Positions 28,601-37,614 of a stretch of DNA of 64,000 nt are shown here, piece after piece. Source of the stretch: DASRAP01 sp035277145 (lineage in GTDB: Bacteria > Gemmatimonadota > Gemmatimonadetes > Gemmatimonadales > Gemmatimonadaceae); NCBI GenBank assembly GCA_035277145.1, contig DATELA010000081.1:22995-86994 (forward strand). The letters run 5' to 3'. A program made the translations under genes and the position numbers. The notes beneath the pieces were generated by a model. It was not told the origin of the DNA and did no database searches. It saw nothing but the letters and a program-made list of their open reading frames with translations. Position 1 is the stretch's first letter. The number at the start of each line of letters is the position of its first letter.

Positions 28601-29992
28601 TTTGCCAGAGAACAACCCGAACAGTGAGCGATCGTTTCGGCGCCATGACAACTGTTCCTGCGCTCCAAACCCGCCCTTACGCCAGTGGTTGAACGTGATC
28701 GTGTCGTCGGCTTTCGAATGTCCCGGCGCGAAATACGGCGACGCTGGTTGCGAAAAGAGTTTGTTCCGCAAGTCGCCAATCGGCGACTTCAGCACCATCG
28801 TGAGATCGAATCCAAAGCCCGTGTTCGCACACGCCTCTTGAACACCGGGGGGAATTCGACGCGGATAAGCAGCGGTGCATCGTCCCGAGAGCCCACCGGG
28901 GGCGAGAACGTGTATGCCGCTCCCTGGCAGATTGTAGACCGCCCGAGTTTGACGGATGTACCCGGGGTCGACACCCATATACAGGGAGTCGTACTCGATC
29001 CCCTGCCCCCACACCTTCGCGCTGCTGTTGATGACAAGCCACCGCACGAATACGCCCTCTCTCAAGGACCGGCGGTCGAACTTGAACACGTCGTAGCGAA
29101 CCTCGATGCCGACGGGGAACCCGCGTTCTGTCGGCCCATCGTTCGGGCCACCACGAGGCGTCACACTCCCATAGCGAGCGAGAATCTCTCGATTGAAGTC
29201 CGCAAACATGCCGTACGTCGCGAGATCGCCGAGTACGCGCTCACCGGCAACGTCCGACGGGATTTTCCAGTCGTCCCACCGAAACGCTGATGGGTTTTCC
29301 CGGAATCGTGCGAGCCACACGCTATCAGGTATGCTGCGAATCCCGTCGAACCCGCGGGTTCCCCACGTTTCAGGACAATCACTGGCGGCGCTAAGCACGA
29401 AACTCGGCGGCAGACTCGCGCCGAGCGCACCAGACATGTCGCGGCAACCAGCGCCATCGAGCGCCGTTAATCCTGAAAACATCGAACCGAATTGATCGTC
29501 GGCCGGGCCGATGCGCTCTACGCGTGGTGCGATCGACGTAATTCGCCAAGGCGTTGAATAACCGACGGGCGGCTGCATGTTGGCCACACCGGGCCAGGCG
29601 TTGCGAATCTTGGCGTACTCGTGCGGCGGCACCCCCCACGCAACGAGGTAGTGAAAGTACGCACCGCCGCCGCACAGCGAGTTGAAGTCGTCTCCGGCGG
29701 TCATCGCGAATGAGCACAATCCGCCCGCGTTGAACTGCGCCCAACGATACGCACCACGGAGCTTCAGACTCGTTCCAGCAAGGTCGCTCACGCCAAAAAG
29801 CGAAAACCCTTGTTCACGTGACGGCAGCGACACGAGGGTCCCATCGTCGCGCGCTATACTTCGCACCAATGGCGCGCCAGTCGCACTTTGTGCGTCGGCG
29901 CCACGCACGCGCGCCCCCAGTGCGGCGCACGTGAGAACCGCAGCGCGAACACCGATTCGGAATCGCATGGTGACGAGTCGCATCGGACACAT
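25673..29992 (-). CDS. Giant secreted protein with Por-secretion-like C-terminal sorting domain (paralogue 1)
   Basis: 1439 residues from the ATG at 29992, which has GAGGG six bases upstream; a GTG at 30013 and ATGs at 29983 and 29968 are alternatives. A signal peptide ends near ARVRGADAQ. The body is colinear with the protein at 33067-37602, with shared cysteines (AGCRDMSG, ASDCPETW, FKSCDRGRTW) and a calcium-loop-like DYNDDGVQDT. The last about 90 residues read VPNPFVVQS ... VPKEGVLRVYTVSGQMVQQL ... GLYLYVITA and end in ARGKFVVIR, the layout of type 9 secretion C-terminal domains. Function unknown; a surface-attached or released protein is inferred. A terminator separates it from the operon upstream, so it probably has its own promoter. 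Confidence 0.85.
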   Translation of the reverse strand: MCPMRLVTMRFRIGVRAAVLTCAALGARVRGADAQSATGAPLVRSIARDDGTLVSLPSREQGFSLFGVSDLAGTSLKLRGAYRWAQFNAGGLCSFAMTAGDDFNSLCGGGAYFHYLVAWGVPPHEYAKIRNAWPGVANMQPPVGYSTPWRITSIAPRVERIGPADDQFGSMFSGLTALDGAGCRDMSGALGASLPPSFVLSAASDCPETWGTRGFDGIRSIPDSVWLARFRENPSAFRWDDWKIPSDVAGERVLGDLATYGMFADFNREILARYGSVTPRGGPNDGPTERGFPVGIEVRYDVFKFDRRSLREGVFVRWLVINSSAKVWGQGIEYDSLYMGVDPGYIRQTRAVYNLPGSGIHVLAPGGLSGRCTAAYPRRIPPGVQEACANTGFGFDLTMVLKSPIGDLRNKLFSQPASPYFAPGHSKADDTITFNHWRKGGFGAQEQLSWRRNDRSLFGLFSGKEDLWLDGRAVTELSAAQIWNLFRYEFTDGTQSLANLRYTRSVPGSVPGYGLWDYNDDGVQDTLMVPNCGASGCAAAFSDTIAGGFGATLAGNMSNFLGVGPFALKAGDTTEFIWFVGRPTDTLSYKALVSAVTESYLSNFRDAQPIELPAFTASDVYVTAAAKRDTGQKANVRIQLRMPSRGNDAFIERALSQLESSDPTAVELRRLNPGLTDSVRARMQRNLARVLVFKSCDRGRTWTDATGACESAAASRTQTVEGATLGVGWKAFRVLTANGTGALSSHVVSDDVLAGREYLYSFVSQTRGLSDIRVVISETVDGGGVVTNRTMGSLWDAMFIDVDTVTSTLTAGGPTTVLVYAPVALPAGTVAAHVDTATRQGTATNAVTAVVRSAAVDGLHRMRFGNRFVIVRSIDTATGIRSNTIVRQSVYRAYGSTPTAYSPTGANGGAAFSPAGPRLQSPGAVNSFHFVASADTFISNRDFTYSVRRNADGSIHPSRELSVVPVLVSGSTKLFIDTIDAAGYVVAKAASGGEPFFLSLGNGARATNFTTIGGVDSGLVQSTDLHEGASWYPGFTATVATESFAPAPRRAALVRGGSDTVRSPSSDTAGVRLNAGLSAIIGDARRGGTYRLAWAGDAFGPSAPFDLEPKFLLQPKLDASLAARPVGQLTDATVTALVGGGPRPLIVARLPFLVIGSNDEVVRVAMRQRHVTGNVADSLLRNSILLGTAGDTTRVSIPPNVWMPGDDLMIVERISTDSTATVSGASGVVIVRDTIINGEIQQLPIRTSREVFSATFALRCPNTPSPTRTTCNPIRPGSRGATAYTAYKAGWTSVIEFTRAFDQNSEVTLNATPTIAGAVPLTKRDMNQIHVVPNPFVVQSAFDRAQTSGAVQSRVLFVNVPKEGVLRVYTVSGQMVQQLSWTASDLTVAGDNSPHGDLPYNLRTREGRDLAAGLYLYVITARGAGANGAVARGKFVVIR

Positions 29993-30047
29993 GTAATACC
30001 CTCGCGCTGTCACGTCTCGTCACCAGCCACCGGACGCGCGACCGCGC

Positions 30048-30086
30048 CACAAAAGCAAAATGCGAGGAGATCGCTCTCCTCGCATT
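30048..30086 (-). terminator. Intrinsic terminator after the lipoprotein gene
   Basis: Read on the minus strand: AATGCGAGGAGA, loop GCGA, complement, then TTTTGCTTTT. The stem is 12 bp and belongs to the same GCGAGGAG family. It closes the TonB receptor operon before the second secreted-protein gene. Confidence 0.88.
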
Positions 30087-30115
30087 TCGCCATTCACGCT
30101 TCTGTTCGTTTCTTA

Positions 30116-31186
30116 CTACTGCAACCCGCCTGACCAGATGCCGAACGGAACCGGCGCCTGCAGGATGCGCATCCCACCCATTTGTCCAGCAACGCCAGCC
30201 TTCGGTACGAGGTTGAGTCGTACGAACGCATAGCCGGCATACGGGAAGCTGGTCGGCATTCCCAGCGTGTCGCCACTGATGCGAAGCGCCGCAGCAAGGA
30301 TCGACGGAGGAACGCTCAACACAACTTCCGGATCCGTGATCAAGCTGTCTGCGTTCTGCAACGACAGCTCACGACGCGGCCACGGCGAACGAAGCGGTCC
30401 AACGAACAACGTGTCGCCAGGCAGGTACAGCTGCGCGTGCATGTAGATCCCGTAGTAGAACCCGAGCGGCGGACGCGCGAGCGTCGAGTCGTTCACGGAG
30501 AAAATCTGGCGCTGGAAGTAGCCGCGACCGCGCGCTGGTGCCGCGCTGTAGAGATACTCGGTCAGCGTTGTGGATCCGAAATTACCGAACTTGAGCGCGG
30601 CGTTCTTGTTCGTGCCCGGCGCCGTGCCCGTGCCGCCTTCGATACGACGCGCCCACAGGAACCGCCGGCTGCCCGGCGTGGTCGCGGCGTTGTTGTCTTC
30701 CATGGTGATCAGGAACGTCTGCATGGAATCCGTCGCCGCCACACCCGATGTGGCTCGCGAAAAACGCCACGTCATCACCTGGTTCGTCCCGCCGTTCGAA
30801 ATCGCCGAGACAGCCGGGAAGCTGAAGTTGTTGACGGTGGTATCGGCCTGACCGAGCGGGTTGAGCGTCGTGTCCTGACGAACAACGCTCAGATCGCCCG
30901 TAATGCGCACGAACGTCGTACCGAGCGAGTCACCAACCCACGCTGTCCAGAAGCCGGTCCCCAACGAGTCGAGTCCGCGCAGCGTCACCACGATCGATTC
31001 CGGCTGCGCACCGTTCGGAAGACGGAATCGCGCCGTGCCTCGCGGCAGGTTCGTCGCCTGGCCGACCATCTGGAATCCGTACGCGTTCGGACGAACCGTG
31101 TCGCTCAGGTCCGACGTCTTTTCATCGCACGCCGCGACAAGTCCAGCCGCGAAGATGCTCGAAACTACGAGAAGTCTGCGGTTCAC
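30116..31186 (-). CDS. Lipoprotein of unknown function in the surface operon
   Basis: 356 residues. A lipoprotein signal MNRRLLVVSSIFAAGLVAAC has a clear lipobox (VAAC) followed by DEKT, which would allow outer-membrane placement. The mature part is beta-rich with LRGLDSLGTGFWTAWVGDSLG, reminiscent of small extracellular beta domains, but I recognise no family. The start overlaps the preceding beta-barrel gene (ATGA), and the gene is the last of the operon. Possibly an accessory or anchoring part of the secreted-protein machinery; that is inference from position only. Confidence 0.75.
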   Translation of the reverse strand: MNRRLLVVSSIFAAGLVAACDEKTSDLSDTVRPNAYGFQMVGQATNLPRGTARFRLPNGAQPESIVVTLRGLDSLGTGFWTAWVGDSLGTTFVRITGDLSVVRQDTTLNPLGQADTTVNNFSFPAVSAISNGGTNQVMTWRFSRATSGVAATDSMQTFLITMEDNNAATTPGSRRFLWARRIEGGTGTAPGTNKNAALKFGNFGSTTLTEYLYSAAPARGRGYFQRQIFSVNDSTLARPPLGFYYGIYMHAQLYLPGDTLFVGPLRSPWPRRELSLQNADSLITDPEVVLSVPPSILAAALRISGDTLGMPTSFPYAGYAFVRLNLVPKAGVAGQMGGMRILQAPVPFGIWSGGLQ

Positions 31187-31926
31187 GAGCCACCTCCGCC
31201 GAAGAAGAACGGTACGTAGGAGAATCCGAAGCTGAACACGAAGTTGGTCACCGTGCTCTTCGAGCGTGGAGCGGGCTTGAAGTCTTCGGCGTACAACGTC
31301 TCTTCGACTCGCGTGCGGAAGTTCACCACGTCGTCGCGTGGATCGAGAACGTTCCGGTCGTAATCCGTATACGTCATGCTGCGAATGTCGAACGTGATAC
31401 CGGCACGTTCCGTGAGCGCATACAGCGCTCCGGCACCGGCATTGAACGACAATCCAACTTTGTGCCGCTCACCGCGGTTGGCTTGCACGTCGAGGAACAA
31501 CGTGTAGCCACCGATGCCGGCCGTTGCATACGGACTCAATTTCCGGCCCGGCAACTGGACTCTCACGTTCAACGCACCGTCCAGTACGTTCACTGGCTGC
31601 GTCGCCTCGTAGAAGTACGTGGTATCGCCCAGGTTCAGCACGCCGTACGTGATCACAGAAATGAAATGCGATCCCGTCGTTTGCGGGCGACCAAGTGAGA
31701 GCGCAGGGCCGATCGACAGCCAGTTGTTGATGCCGTACATCGCGTCCAGACCCATCACTGGCGCGGCATCAAGCGAGGCTGACTTGTCATAACTCGCGTA
31801 ACCGCCGCGTACAGCGACGGTGACCTGCCCTTGGCTTTGTGCGAAGGCGGACCCCGCCGCCGTGGCCGCTAACGCGGCCACGGAGGCGAAGCGCCTCAGA
31901 GAAGTCCAGCAATGTGCTTGTGTCAT
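31183..31926 (-). CDS. Outer-membrane beta-barrel protein
   Basis: 247 residues with a signal peptide ending at GSAFAQ. The mature part has alternating hydrophobic strands (VTVAVRGGYASYDKS, WLSIGPALSLGRP, PYATAGIGGYTLFLDV) and ends in a strand FVFSFGFSYVPFFF followed by a short Gly tail, typical of 8-stranded barrels. It overlaps both neighbours by ATGA. The role within the operon is not known; co-translation with the PorV-like protein and the lipoprotein suggests a complex. Confidence 0.78.
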   Translation of the reverse strand: MTQAHCWTSLRRFASVAALAATAAGSAFAQSQGQVTVAVRGGYASYDKSASLDAAPVMGLDAMYGINNWLSIGPALSLGRPQTTGSHFISVITYGVLNLGDTTYFYEATQPVNVLDGALNVRVQLPGRKLSPYATAGIGGYTLFLDVQANRGERHKVGLSFNAGAGALYALTERAGITFDIRSMTYTDYDRNVLDPRDDVVNFRTRVEETLYAEDFKPAPRSKSTVTNFVFSFGFSYVPFFFGGGGS

Positions 31927-33056
31927 CGGCCACCAAATTCGAGTGAGAAGACCTGGATGTCGCGCAGGTCGCCCAGCGCGGTGAAGGAGTAGTCGAACCG
32001 GAACGGACGGCCATTCACCATCAAACGAACGCCACCGCCCAGCGACGTGCCGTGCATGCCCTTCGAGTACAAGAAGCCGCCGCCCTGATTGCTCTCAGCG
32101 CTGCGCTCATCGTTGTACATCTTCTTCCCGATGCGTCCAAAGAATCGGTTCTTGAAGCCGTACTCAACGCCGAGTCCGAGCGACGCTGCTGCGTCGACAG
32201 CGTCCGTGACGGCAAACTCACCGTACACGGTGTGCTGTCCGCTGCCACGACCGAGCAACGACTCTGCGCTTCCGTAGAGGTCGTCACCAGCCGAGAAGCG
32301 GAACGTCGTCGGCAAATCCACCGGCCGCGTCAGCAGCTTGAACCGCGTCTGCTGTAGCGAGACGTCGTTCGTGTTGACGCCGCGCTCGAGGCCCGGGCCG
32401 TTCATCGCGGCCGCGTTACCAACCGACATCAGCGAGCCGCCCAACACGAGGCCGAAAAGGCCCGTGCGGAACTGCGTGCCGACGTCAGCCGAAATCCACG
32501 TGGATTTGATCTGCTTGATGCCTTCGCTCACGTACTTCAGCGAACCGCCGACATCGAGGCGATCCGTAAGGCGTTTGGCGAACCCGGCCGACGCGGCCGT
32601 TGACGTCCAGCTGAAGAATTGACCGCTCGCCGCATCGCCGAACGGCGTGCCTTCGAGCGTCAGCGGGATATCACCGGAGTTCAGCGAATTCACCGCCACG
32701 CCAATCGCGCCCCCGAACATCGGGAACGAGACGGCGGCGTAGCTCTGCGTGATTCCGAGATCGCCGTACAGGTTCTGGCGACCCATCGCGATTGCGAACG
32801 ACTCGATCGTCGCCGCACCCGCCGGGTTCCAGAACCACGCCGTCGATCCTGTTACCGTGGATCCGATTGCACCACCCATGGCGTTACCGCGGGCGCCAAT
32901 CGGGATGTGAAGGAAATTCGCGCCGCGTGTGCCCTGCCGGGTCGGTGGATCTTCCGTGTTGACCGGAAGACCACCGATGCCCTGCGCCACGGCGGTTGCG
33001 GCCGTCATCGCACTGAGCGCGATCAGACGACCAGCGAGCTTTCGAATGGAAGTCAT
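31923..33056 (-). CDS. PorV/PorQ-family outer-membrane protein
   Basis: 377 residues from ATG 33056 (the frame is open to 33101 but that overlaps the previous gene). Signal peptide ends near AVAQG. The segment NFLHIPIGARGNAMGGAIGS and STAWFWNPAGAATIES match the PorV/PorQ (UPF0164) barrel family; in Bacteroidota, PorV shuttles type 9 secretion cargo from the translocon to the surface attachment complex. It starts 10 bases after the stop of a giant protein with a type 9-like C-terminal domain, a strong contextual link. No SprA, PorT or GldKLMN genes are in the window. Confidence 0.85.
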   Translation of the reverse strand: MTSIRKLAGRLIALSAMTAATAVAQGIGGLPVNTEDPPTRQGTRGANFLHIPIGARGNAMGGAIGSTVTGSTAWFWNPAGAATIESFAIAMGRQNLYGDLGITQSYAAVSFPMFGGAIGVAVNSLNSGDIPLTLEGTPFGDAASGQFFSWTSTAASAGFAKRLTDRLDVGGSLKYVSEGIKQIKSTWISADVGTQFRTGLFGLVLGGSLMSVGNAAAMNGPGLERGVNTNDVSLQQTRFKLLTRPVDLPTTFRFSAGDDLYGSAESLLGRGSGQHTVYGEFAVTDAVDAAASLGLGVEYGFKNRFFGRIGKKMYNDERSAESNQGGGFLYSKGMHGTSLGGGVRLMVNGRPFRFDYSFTALGDLRDIQVFSLEFGGR

Positions 33057-33066
33057 CGTGGTCACC

Positions 33067-36000
33067 TCAGCGAATGATGACGAACTTGCCACGCGCGACA
33101 TTCTCGCAAACGAGGCGGTTACCGTCCGCGTCCACCATTGGAGCGTTGGTGTCCGGGTTCAAGCATGCCATGCTGGCTTGTGAGCCCTTCGCAGTCATCA
33201 CGAAGATGTACAAGCCCGAGCTGAGGTCGAGACCTTCTCGGCTCCTCAGGTTGAACGGTAGGTCACCAGTCGCAGACCCGTTCACCGGCGCCAGCAGATC
33301 CGACTCCGTCCAGCTGAGTTGCTGCATCAGCTGACCGGAGATCGAGTAGATGCGGACCACGCCTTCCTTCGGCACGTTCACGAATCGCACTCGGCTGTTG
33401 ATCGTCGCACGACCCGTGGACAGCTGGTCGTACGTCGACTGCACCACGTACGGGTTCGGCACAACCGTGATGCGTTGCATGTCGAGCTTGGTCAGCGGCA
33501 ACGCGCTCGGTTTGGTTGGCTCAGCATCGAGCTGCACTTCGCTGTTCTGATCGAAGTTGCGATTGAAGTGCAGCACCGACGTCCAGCCGTTCTGGAACGG
33601 CAGGTATCCCGAGGATCCACGCGTCCCGATGCGAATCGGGTTGCACGTGGTTCGCGTCGGGTTCACGTTGGAATTGCAGCGGAACATCATGTGCAGCGTG
33701 AGCATTTCCCGCGGCACCGAGTACGGCAATCGCTGGACGCGTCCATTGATTGTCGTATCGCGGACGATCTTGACGTTGGTCGCAGCACCGACCGTCGCCG
33801 TCGAGTCGACCAGCACCGTTTCGAACACCCACAACTCGTCACCAGGCATCCACGCGTCGGGTGGAATCATGACGCGCGATGTGTCGCCGTTCGTTCCGAG
33901 CAGGATGGAGTTCCTGAGGAGCGAGTCGGCCACGTTTCCGGTGACGTGGCGTTGCGTCATCACGAGCTTCGCCGGGCCACCACCAGAACCAGTTACAGTG
34001 AACGGCACCCGCGCACGGATGAGCGGACGCGTGCTGATGTTCGCACCGGCAGCAACAATCGCCGCGCGGTACGAGGCCGCCGTATCGGTGAACAGTGCTG
34101 ACGCGCGCGCAGTCATCGACGCATCGAACGTCGGCTGAATCTGCGCCGTTGGGCCCCACGTGAACGGTGCACCCGGTCCGAACGAATCGTCCTGCCAGTT
34201 CAGCCGGAAGAAACCACCACGCGGTCCATCGGTCGGAGCAAGCAGACCGAGTGACGAGCCCGAGATGTACACCACACCGCCGCCGCTCACAACGCCGGCG
34301 TCCAGTGTGTCGCGGTTCGTACCCGGATCACCGCGCAACGTGATTGCGAGACGCGCGGTCGGGGAAAGGTTTTCGTTGGTAATTGTTGCGGTGAAGCCAG
34401 GGAACCACGGAGCGCTTTCGTACTCGCCCGTGTTCTGGACGACGGCGCTATCCGTGCCGCCGGTTGGCGTGAAGTTCTTGGCAACGTTGCCGTTGCCGAC
34501 GGCGAGGTAGTACGGATCCGTCCCGTTCGCGCCTCGCGCGATCACGTAACCAGCTGCCGCGCCGTTGTTGGCACGGTTGATCGTGTCAATGAACGTCTTG
34601 ACCGAGCCCACCGTGGAGGTTGGGACGGTCGACAGTGCACGCGCTGCGACAATCGCTCCGCCAGTGCCCGTCTGGGCGCTGTACGTGAATGAGCGATTGG
34701 TCGTGAACGTGTCTGCTGATGCAACAAAGTGGAACGATGTCGCATCGGTCGGATCAGCGATACGCGGACCTGCCGGCGACAACGCTGCACCGCCGTTGGC
34801 ACCGTTCTTGGCGTACGCCGTCACGCTCGCACCAAACGCGCGATACACCGACTGTCTGATGATTGTGCTTGTTTCGGCACCGGATGCTGTGTCGATCGTG
34901 CGCGTCACAATGAACCGGTTGCCGAAACGCATCCGGAACACGCCGTCGGTACCAGCGGTGAGCGCCGCGTTGCTGACGCGGTTCGTCGCCACTTGACCTT
35001 GCGTTCTGGATGTGTCGAGCCGTGCGTAAATCGTACCGGCCGGCACCGAGATCGGCGCGTACGCCTTCACGGTGTGCGGTCCGTTGGGACTCAGCGGACT
35101 CGTGATCGTATCGATGTCAAATCCGAACAAGTCGCGCAGGTTTGCAAACCGCTGGAACGTCACTACGCCACCTGACGCGATCAAGCTGTCCGTCACCGAA
35201 ATGTCCGCGAGACCGCGGGTCTTCGTGACGAACGAATACAGATACTCGCGTCCTGATTCCACGTTATCCGTGATGATGTAGCTGTTCAGGATGCCCGTGG
35301 TGGTGTCGGCATTGAGCGTGGAGAATGGCCGCCAGCCCAAGCCAATGTCGTTGCCGTTTTGATCGCGCGTTCGGAACGCCGCAGTCGAGTTGCCGATGCA
35401 ACCAGACTGGTTCGTCCACGAAACGCCGTTGTCGCAGCTCTTGAACACGAGCACCTGAGCAAGGTTCTGCTGCATGCGCCGTGTAACCGTCCCGATCAGG
35501 TTCGGATTCAGACGGAGAATCTTGCGCGCGAGTGCATTGCCACCCACGCCCGGCGTGCCGACGCCTGTATCCCGCAGCGTGTTGAGCACGGACGTGAGGA
35601 ACTGGTCCGGCAACCGCGGCGGCATCTTCACCTGAATGCGAATCTGCGTGTTCTGCGTTCCGTTGGTTGAATCACGGAACCACGCCGAGTTCAGCGAAAC
35701 GTCCGACGCTGAGAACGTCGGTGTCGGGTACGCAGACGCACCCGCGTAATTGCCGAAGTACGCCGCCTGTGCGTTGGCGATCAGGCGGTTTGCAGCCAGC
35801 GTGTCAGTGTTGTTCGCACTGCCGCGGCCCATGAAGAAGATGAACTCCGTCGTGTCGCCCGCAGCAAGCTTGAACGGGCCAACGCCGAGGAAATTGCCGA
35901 TGTTACCGGCGATCTGGTTCGAGAAGCCACCGGCGATGGTATCGCCCCAGATTGCGGCGCAACCCTGCACGGTGCTGCTGAAGTCCGTGCAATCTGGAAC

Positions 36001-37602
36001 CTTGATCGTGTCCTGAATTCCGTCTTCGTCGTAGTCCCACGCGCCAAAGCCCGGCACCGAGCCCGGAACGAACCGATTGTACCGGATGTTCGCGAGCGAC
36101 TGCGTGCCGTCCGTACCCGAGAACCGGAAGAAGCTCCAGATGTTGCCGGCCGAGAAGTCGGAGAAATTGCGGCCGTCGAGCCACAGCGTTTCGTCGCCCG
36201 AGATCAAGCCGAACAACGCTCGGTCGTTGCGGCGCCACGAGAACTGCTCTTGCGCGCCGAATCCACCACGGCGCCACTGATTGAACGTGATCGTGTCGTC
36301 GCGCTCAGGATTCGTGCCGGTCGGATCAAAGAACGGATCGCCGACCGTCGTGAAGCGCTTGTTGCGCAGGTCGCCCAGCGGGGACTTGAGGATCTGAATG
36401 ATGTGAATCGCGGCCGCGCCTTCGCAGCCTTCGTTCACACCAGGTGGCAGACGCTTCGGGAAGTTGGCAGGACCGCACTTGCCCGACATGCCGCCGCCGG
36501 ACGCGATGTGCAATCCGCGCGACGGGAGGTTGTATGCCGCGGGAGATTGACCCGAGAGGATGTAGCCCGGGTCGATGCCCATGTACAGCTGGTCGTAATC
36601 GATCGGCGTGCCCCACACTTTCTCGCTGTTGTTGACGACGATCCAGCGAATGAAGGCGCCGTTGCGCAGCGACGGGCGGTCAAACTTCCACGAGTCGGTG
36701 CGGACGTAAATGCCGAGCGGGAATCCGCGCTCGCCAGGTGGTTGACCCGGCGTGCCCATCGGCGTGATGCCACCGTACAGCTGGAGCATTTCACGGTTGT
36801 AGTCCGAGAACGCGCCGTACGTGGTGAGATTGCCCATGAACTTGTCGCTGAACTGATTCGACGGGATCTGGTAGTCGTTCCACTTGAAGTTCGCCGGATC
36901 CGCCAGGAAACGATTGCGCCACACGCTGTCCGGGATCTGGCGCATACCGCCGAAGCCCGTGCCCGGCCACGTCTCGGGGCAATCCGAGGCGGCCAGCAGC
37001 GTGAAGTTTTCCGGAAGTCCCGCGCCTGACGCGCCCGTGAACTCGCGGCAGCCAGCGCCGGTCAGCGATGTAACGCCGCCGTAGAACTGGCCGAACTGAC
37101 CGTCAGCGGCGTTGATGCGCACCGTGATCGGCGCGATCGACGTAATGCGCCACGGCGTCGAGAAGCCGACGGGTGAGCGCATGTTGGCGACGTCCGGCCA
37201 CGCCTGCTTGATCTTGGCATAGTCGTTCAGACCGATGCCCCAGATCGGCGTGACGTGGAAGAACACGCCAGAGCCGCACTGCGTGTTGAAGATGTCACCC
37301 GCCGTGTTGGCGAACGGGCACAAACCACCGGCGTTGATCAACACATACCGGTAATCACCGGTCAACCGGAGGCTCGAGCCTGCGAGGTCTTCTTCTGCGA
37401 ACAAGTTGAACCCGTTTCGACGCGTCGACGGATTCGTCGGCACGGAAACGCCATCTTCCCGCAAGATGGTCGTTTGGAGCGGGATCGCATTGTTGGCCTG
37501 CTGCGCGGCAACAGCACCGCTCGTAAAGAGCGATGCTGATGCCAACGCCGCGAAGGCAACGATGCGGAACCGGAGGTTGCTGTTCTTCATGAGGGTTCGC
37601 AT
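33067..37602 (-). CDS. Giant secreted protein with Por-secretion-like C-terminal sorting domain (paralogue 2)
   Basis: 1511 residues from ATG 37602; ATG 37590 (MKNSNLRFR) gives an equally good signal peptide, which ends at GAVAAQ. Neither start has a clear Shine-Dalgarno. The architecture matches paralogue 1 along its whole length, including DYDEDGIQDT, ASDCPETW, AGCREFTG and QRHVTGNVADSLLRNSILLG. The end is VVPNPYVVQS ... VRIYSISGQLMQQLSW ... GLYIFVMTAKG and finally ARGKFVIIR, with an insertion carrying two extra cysteines. A secreted, possibly surface-anchored protein of unknown activity. It sits 12 bases after a TonB-dependent receptor and 10 bases before a PorV-like gene. Confidence 0.86.
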   Translation of the reverse strand: MRTLMKNSNLRFRIVAFAALASASLFTSGAVAAQQANNAIPLQTTILREDGVSVPTNPSTRRNGFNLFAEEDLAGSSLRLTGDYRYVLINAGGLCPFANTAGDIFNTQCGSGVFFHVTPIWGIGLNDYAKIKQAWPDVANMRSPVGFSTPWRITSIAPITVRINAADGQFGQFYGGVTSLTGAGCREFTGASGAGLPENFTLLAASDCPETWPGTGFGGMRQIPDSVWRNRFLADPANFKWNDYQIPSNQFSDKFMGNLTTYGAFSDYNREMLQLYGGITPMGTPGQPPGERGFPLGIYVRTDSWKFDRPSLRNGAFIRWIVVNNSEKVWGTPIDYDQLYMGIDPGYILSGQSPAAYNLPSRGLHIASGGGMSGKCGPANFPKRLPPGVNEGCEGAAAIHIIQILKSPLGDLRNKRFTTVGDPFFDPTGTNPERDDTITFNQWRRGGFGAQEQFSWRRNDRALFGLISGDETLWLDGRNFSDFSAGNIWSFFRFSGTDGTQSLANIRYNRFVPGSVPGFGAWDYDEDGIQDTIKVPDCTDFSSTVQGCAAIWGDTIAGGFSNQIAGNIGNFLGVGPFKLAAGDTTEFIFFMGRGSANNTDTLAANRLIANAQAAYFGNYAGASAYPTPTFSASDVSLNSAWFRDSTNGTQNTQIRIQVKMPPRLPDQFLTSVLNTLRDTGVGTPGVGGNALARKILRLNPNLIGTVTRRMQQNLAQVLVFKSCDNGVSWTNQSGCIGNSTAAFRTRDQNGNDIGLGWRPFSTLNADTTTGILNSYIITDNVESGREYLYSFVTKTRGLADISVTDSLIASGGVVTFQRFANLRDLFGFDIDTITSPLSPNGPHTVKAYAPISVPAGTIYARLDTSRTQGQVATNRVSNAALTAGTDGVFRMRFGNRFIVTRTIDTASGAETSTIIRQSVYRAFGASVTAYAKNGANGGAALSPAGPRIADPTDATSFHFVASADTFTTNRSFTYSAQTGTGGAIVAARALSTVPTSTVGSVKTFIDTINRANNGAAAGYVIARGANGTDPYYLAVGNGNVAKNFTPTGGTDSAVVQNTGEYESAPWFPGFTATITNENLSPTARLAITLRGDPGTNRDTLDAGVVSGGGVVYISGSSLGLLAPTDGPRGGFFRLNWQDDSFGPGAPFTWGPTAQIQPTFDASMTARASALFTDTAASYRAAIVAAGANISTRPLIRARVPFTVTGSGGGPAKLVMTQRHVTGNVADSLLRNSILLGTNGDTSRVMIPPDAWMPGDELWVFETVLVDSTATVGAATNVKIVRDTTINGRVQRLPYSVPREMLTLHMMFRCNSNVNPTRTTCNPIRIGTRGSSGYLPFQNGWTSVLHFNRNFDQNSEVQLDAEPTKPSALPLTKLDMQRITVVPNPYVVQSTYDQLSTGRATINSRVRFVNVPKEGVVRIYSISGQLMQQLSWTESDLLAPVNGSATGDLPFNLRSREGLDLSSGLYIFVMTAKGSQASMACLNPDTNAPMVDADGNRLVCENVARGKFVIIR

Positions 37603-37614
37603 CAAGGTGTTAGC

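Noticed and set aside
30182..31219. 345-codon plus-strand frame opposite the lipoprotein
   Set aside because: Arg/Glu-rich shadow of a minus-strand gene with signal peptide and lipobox.
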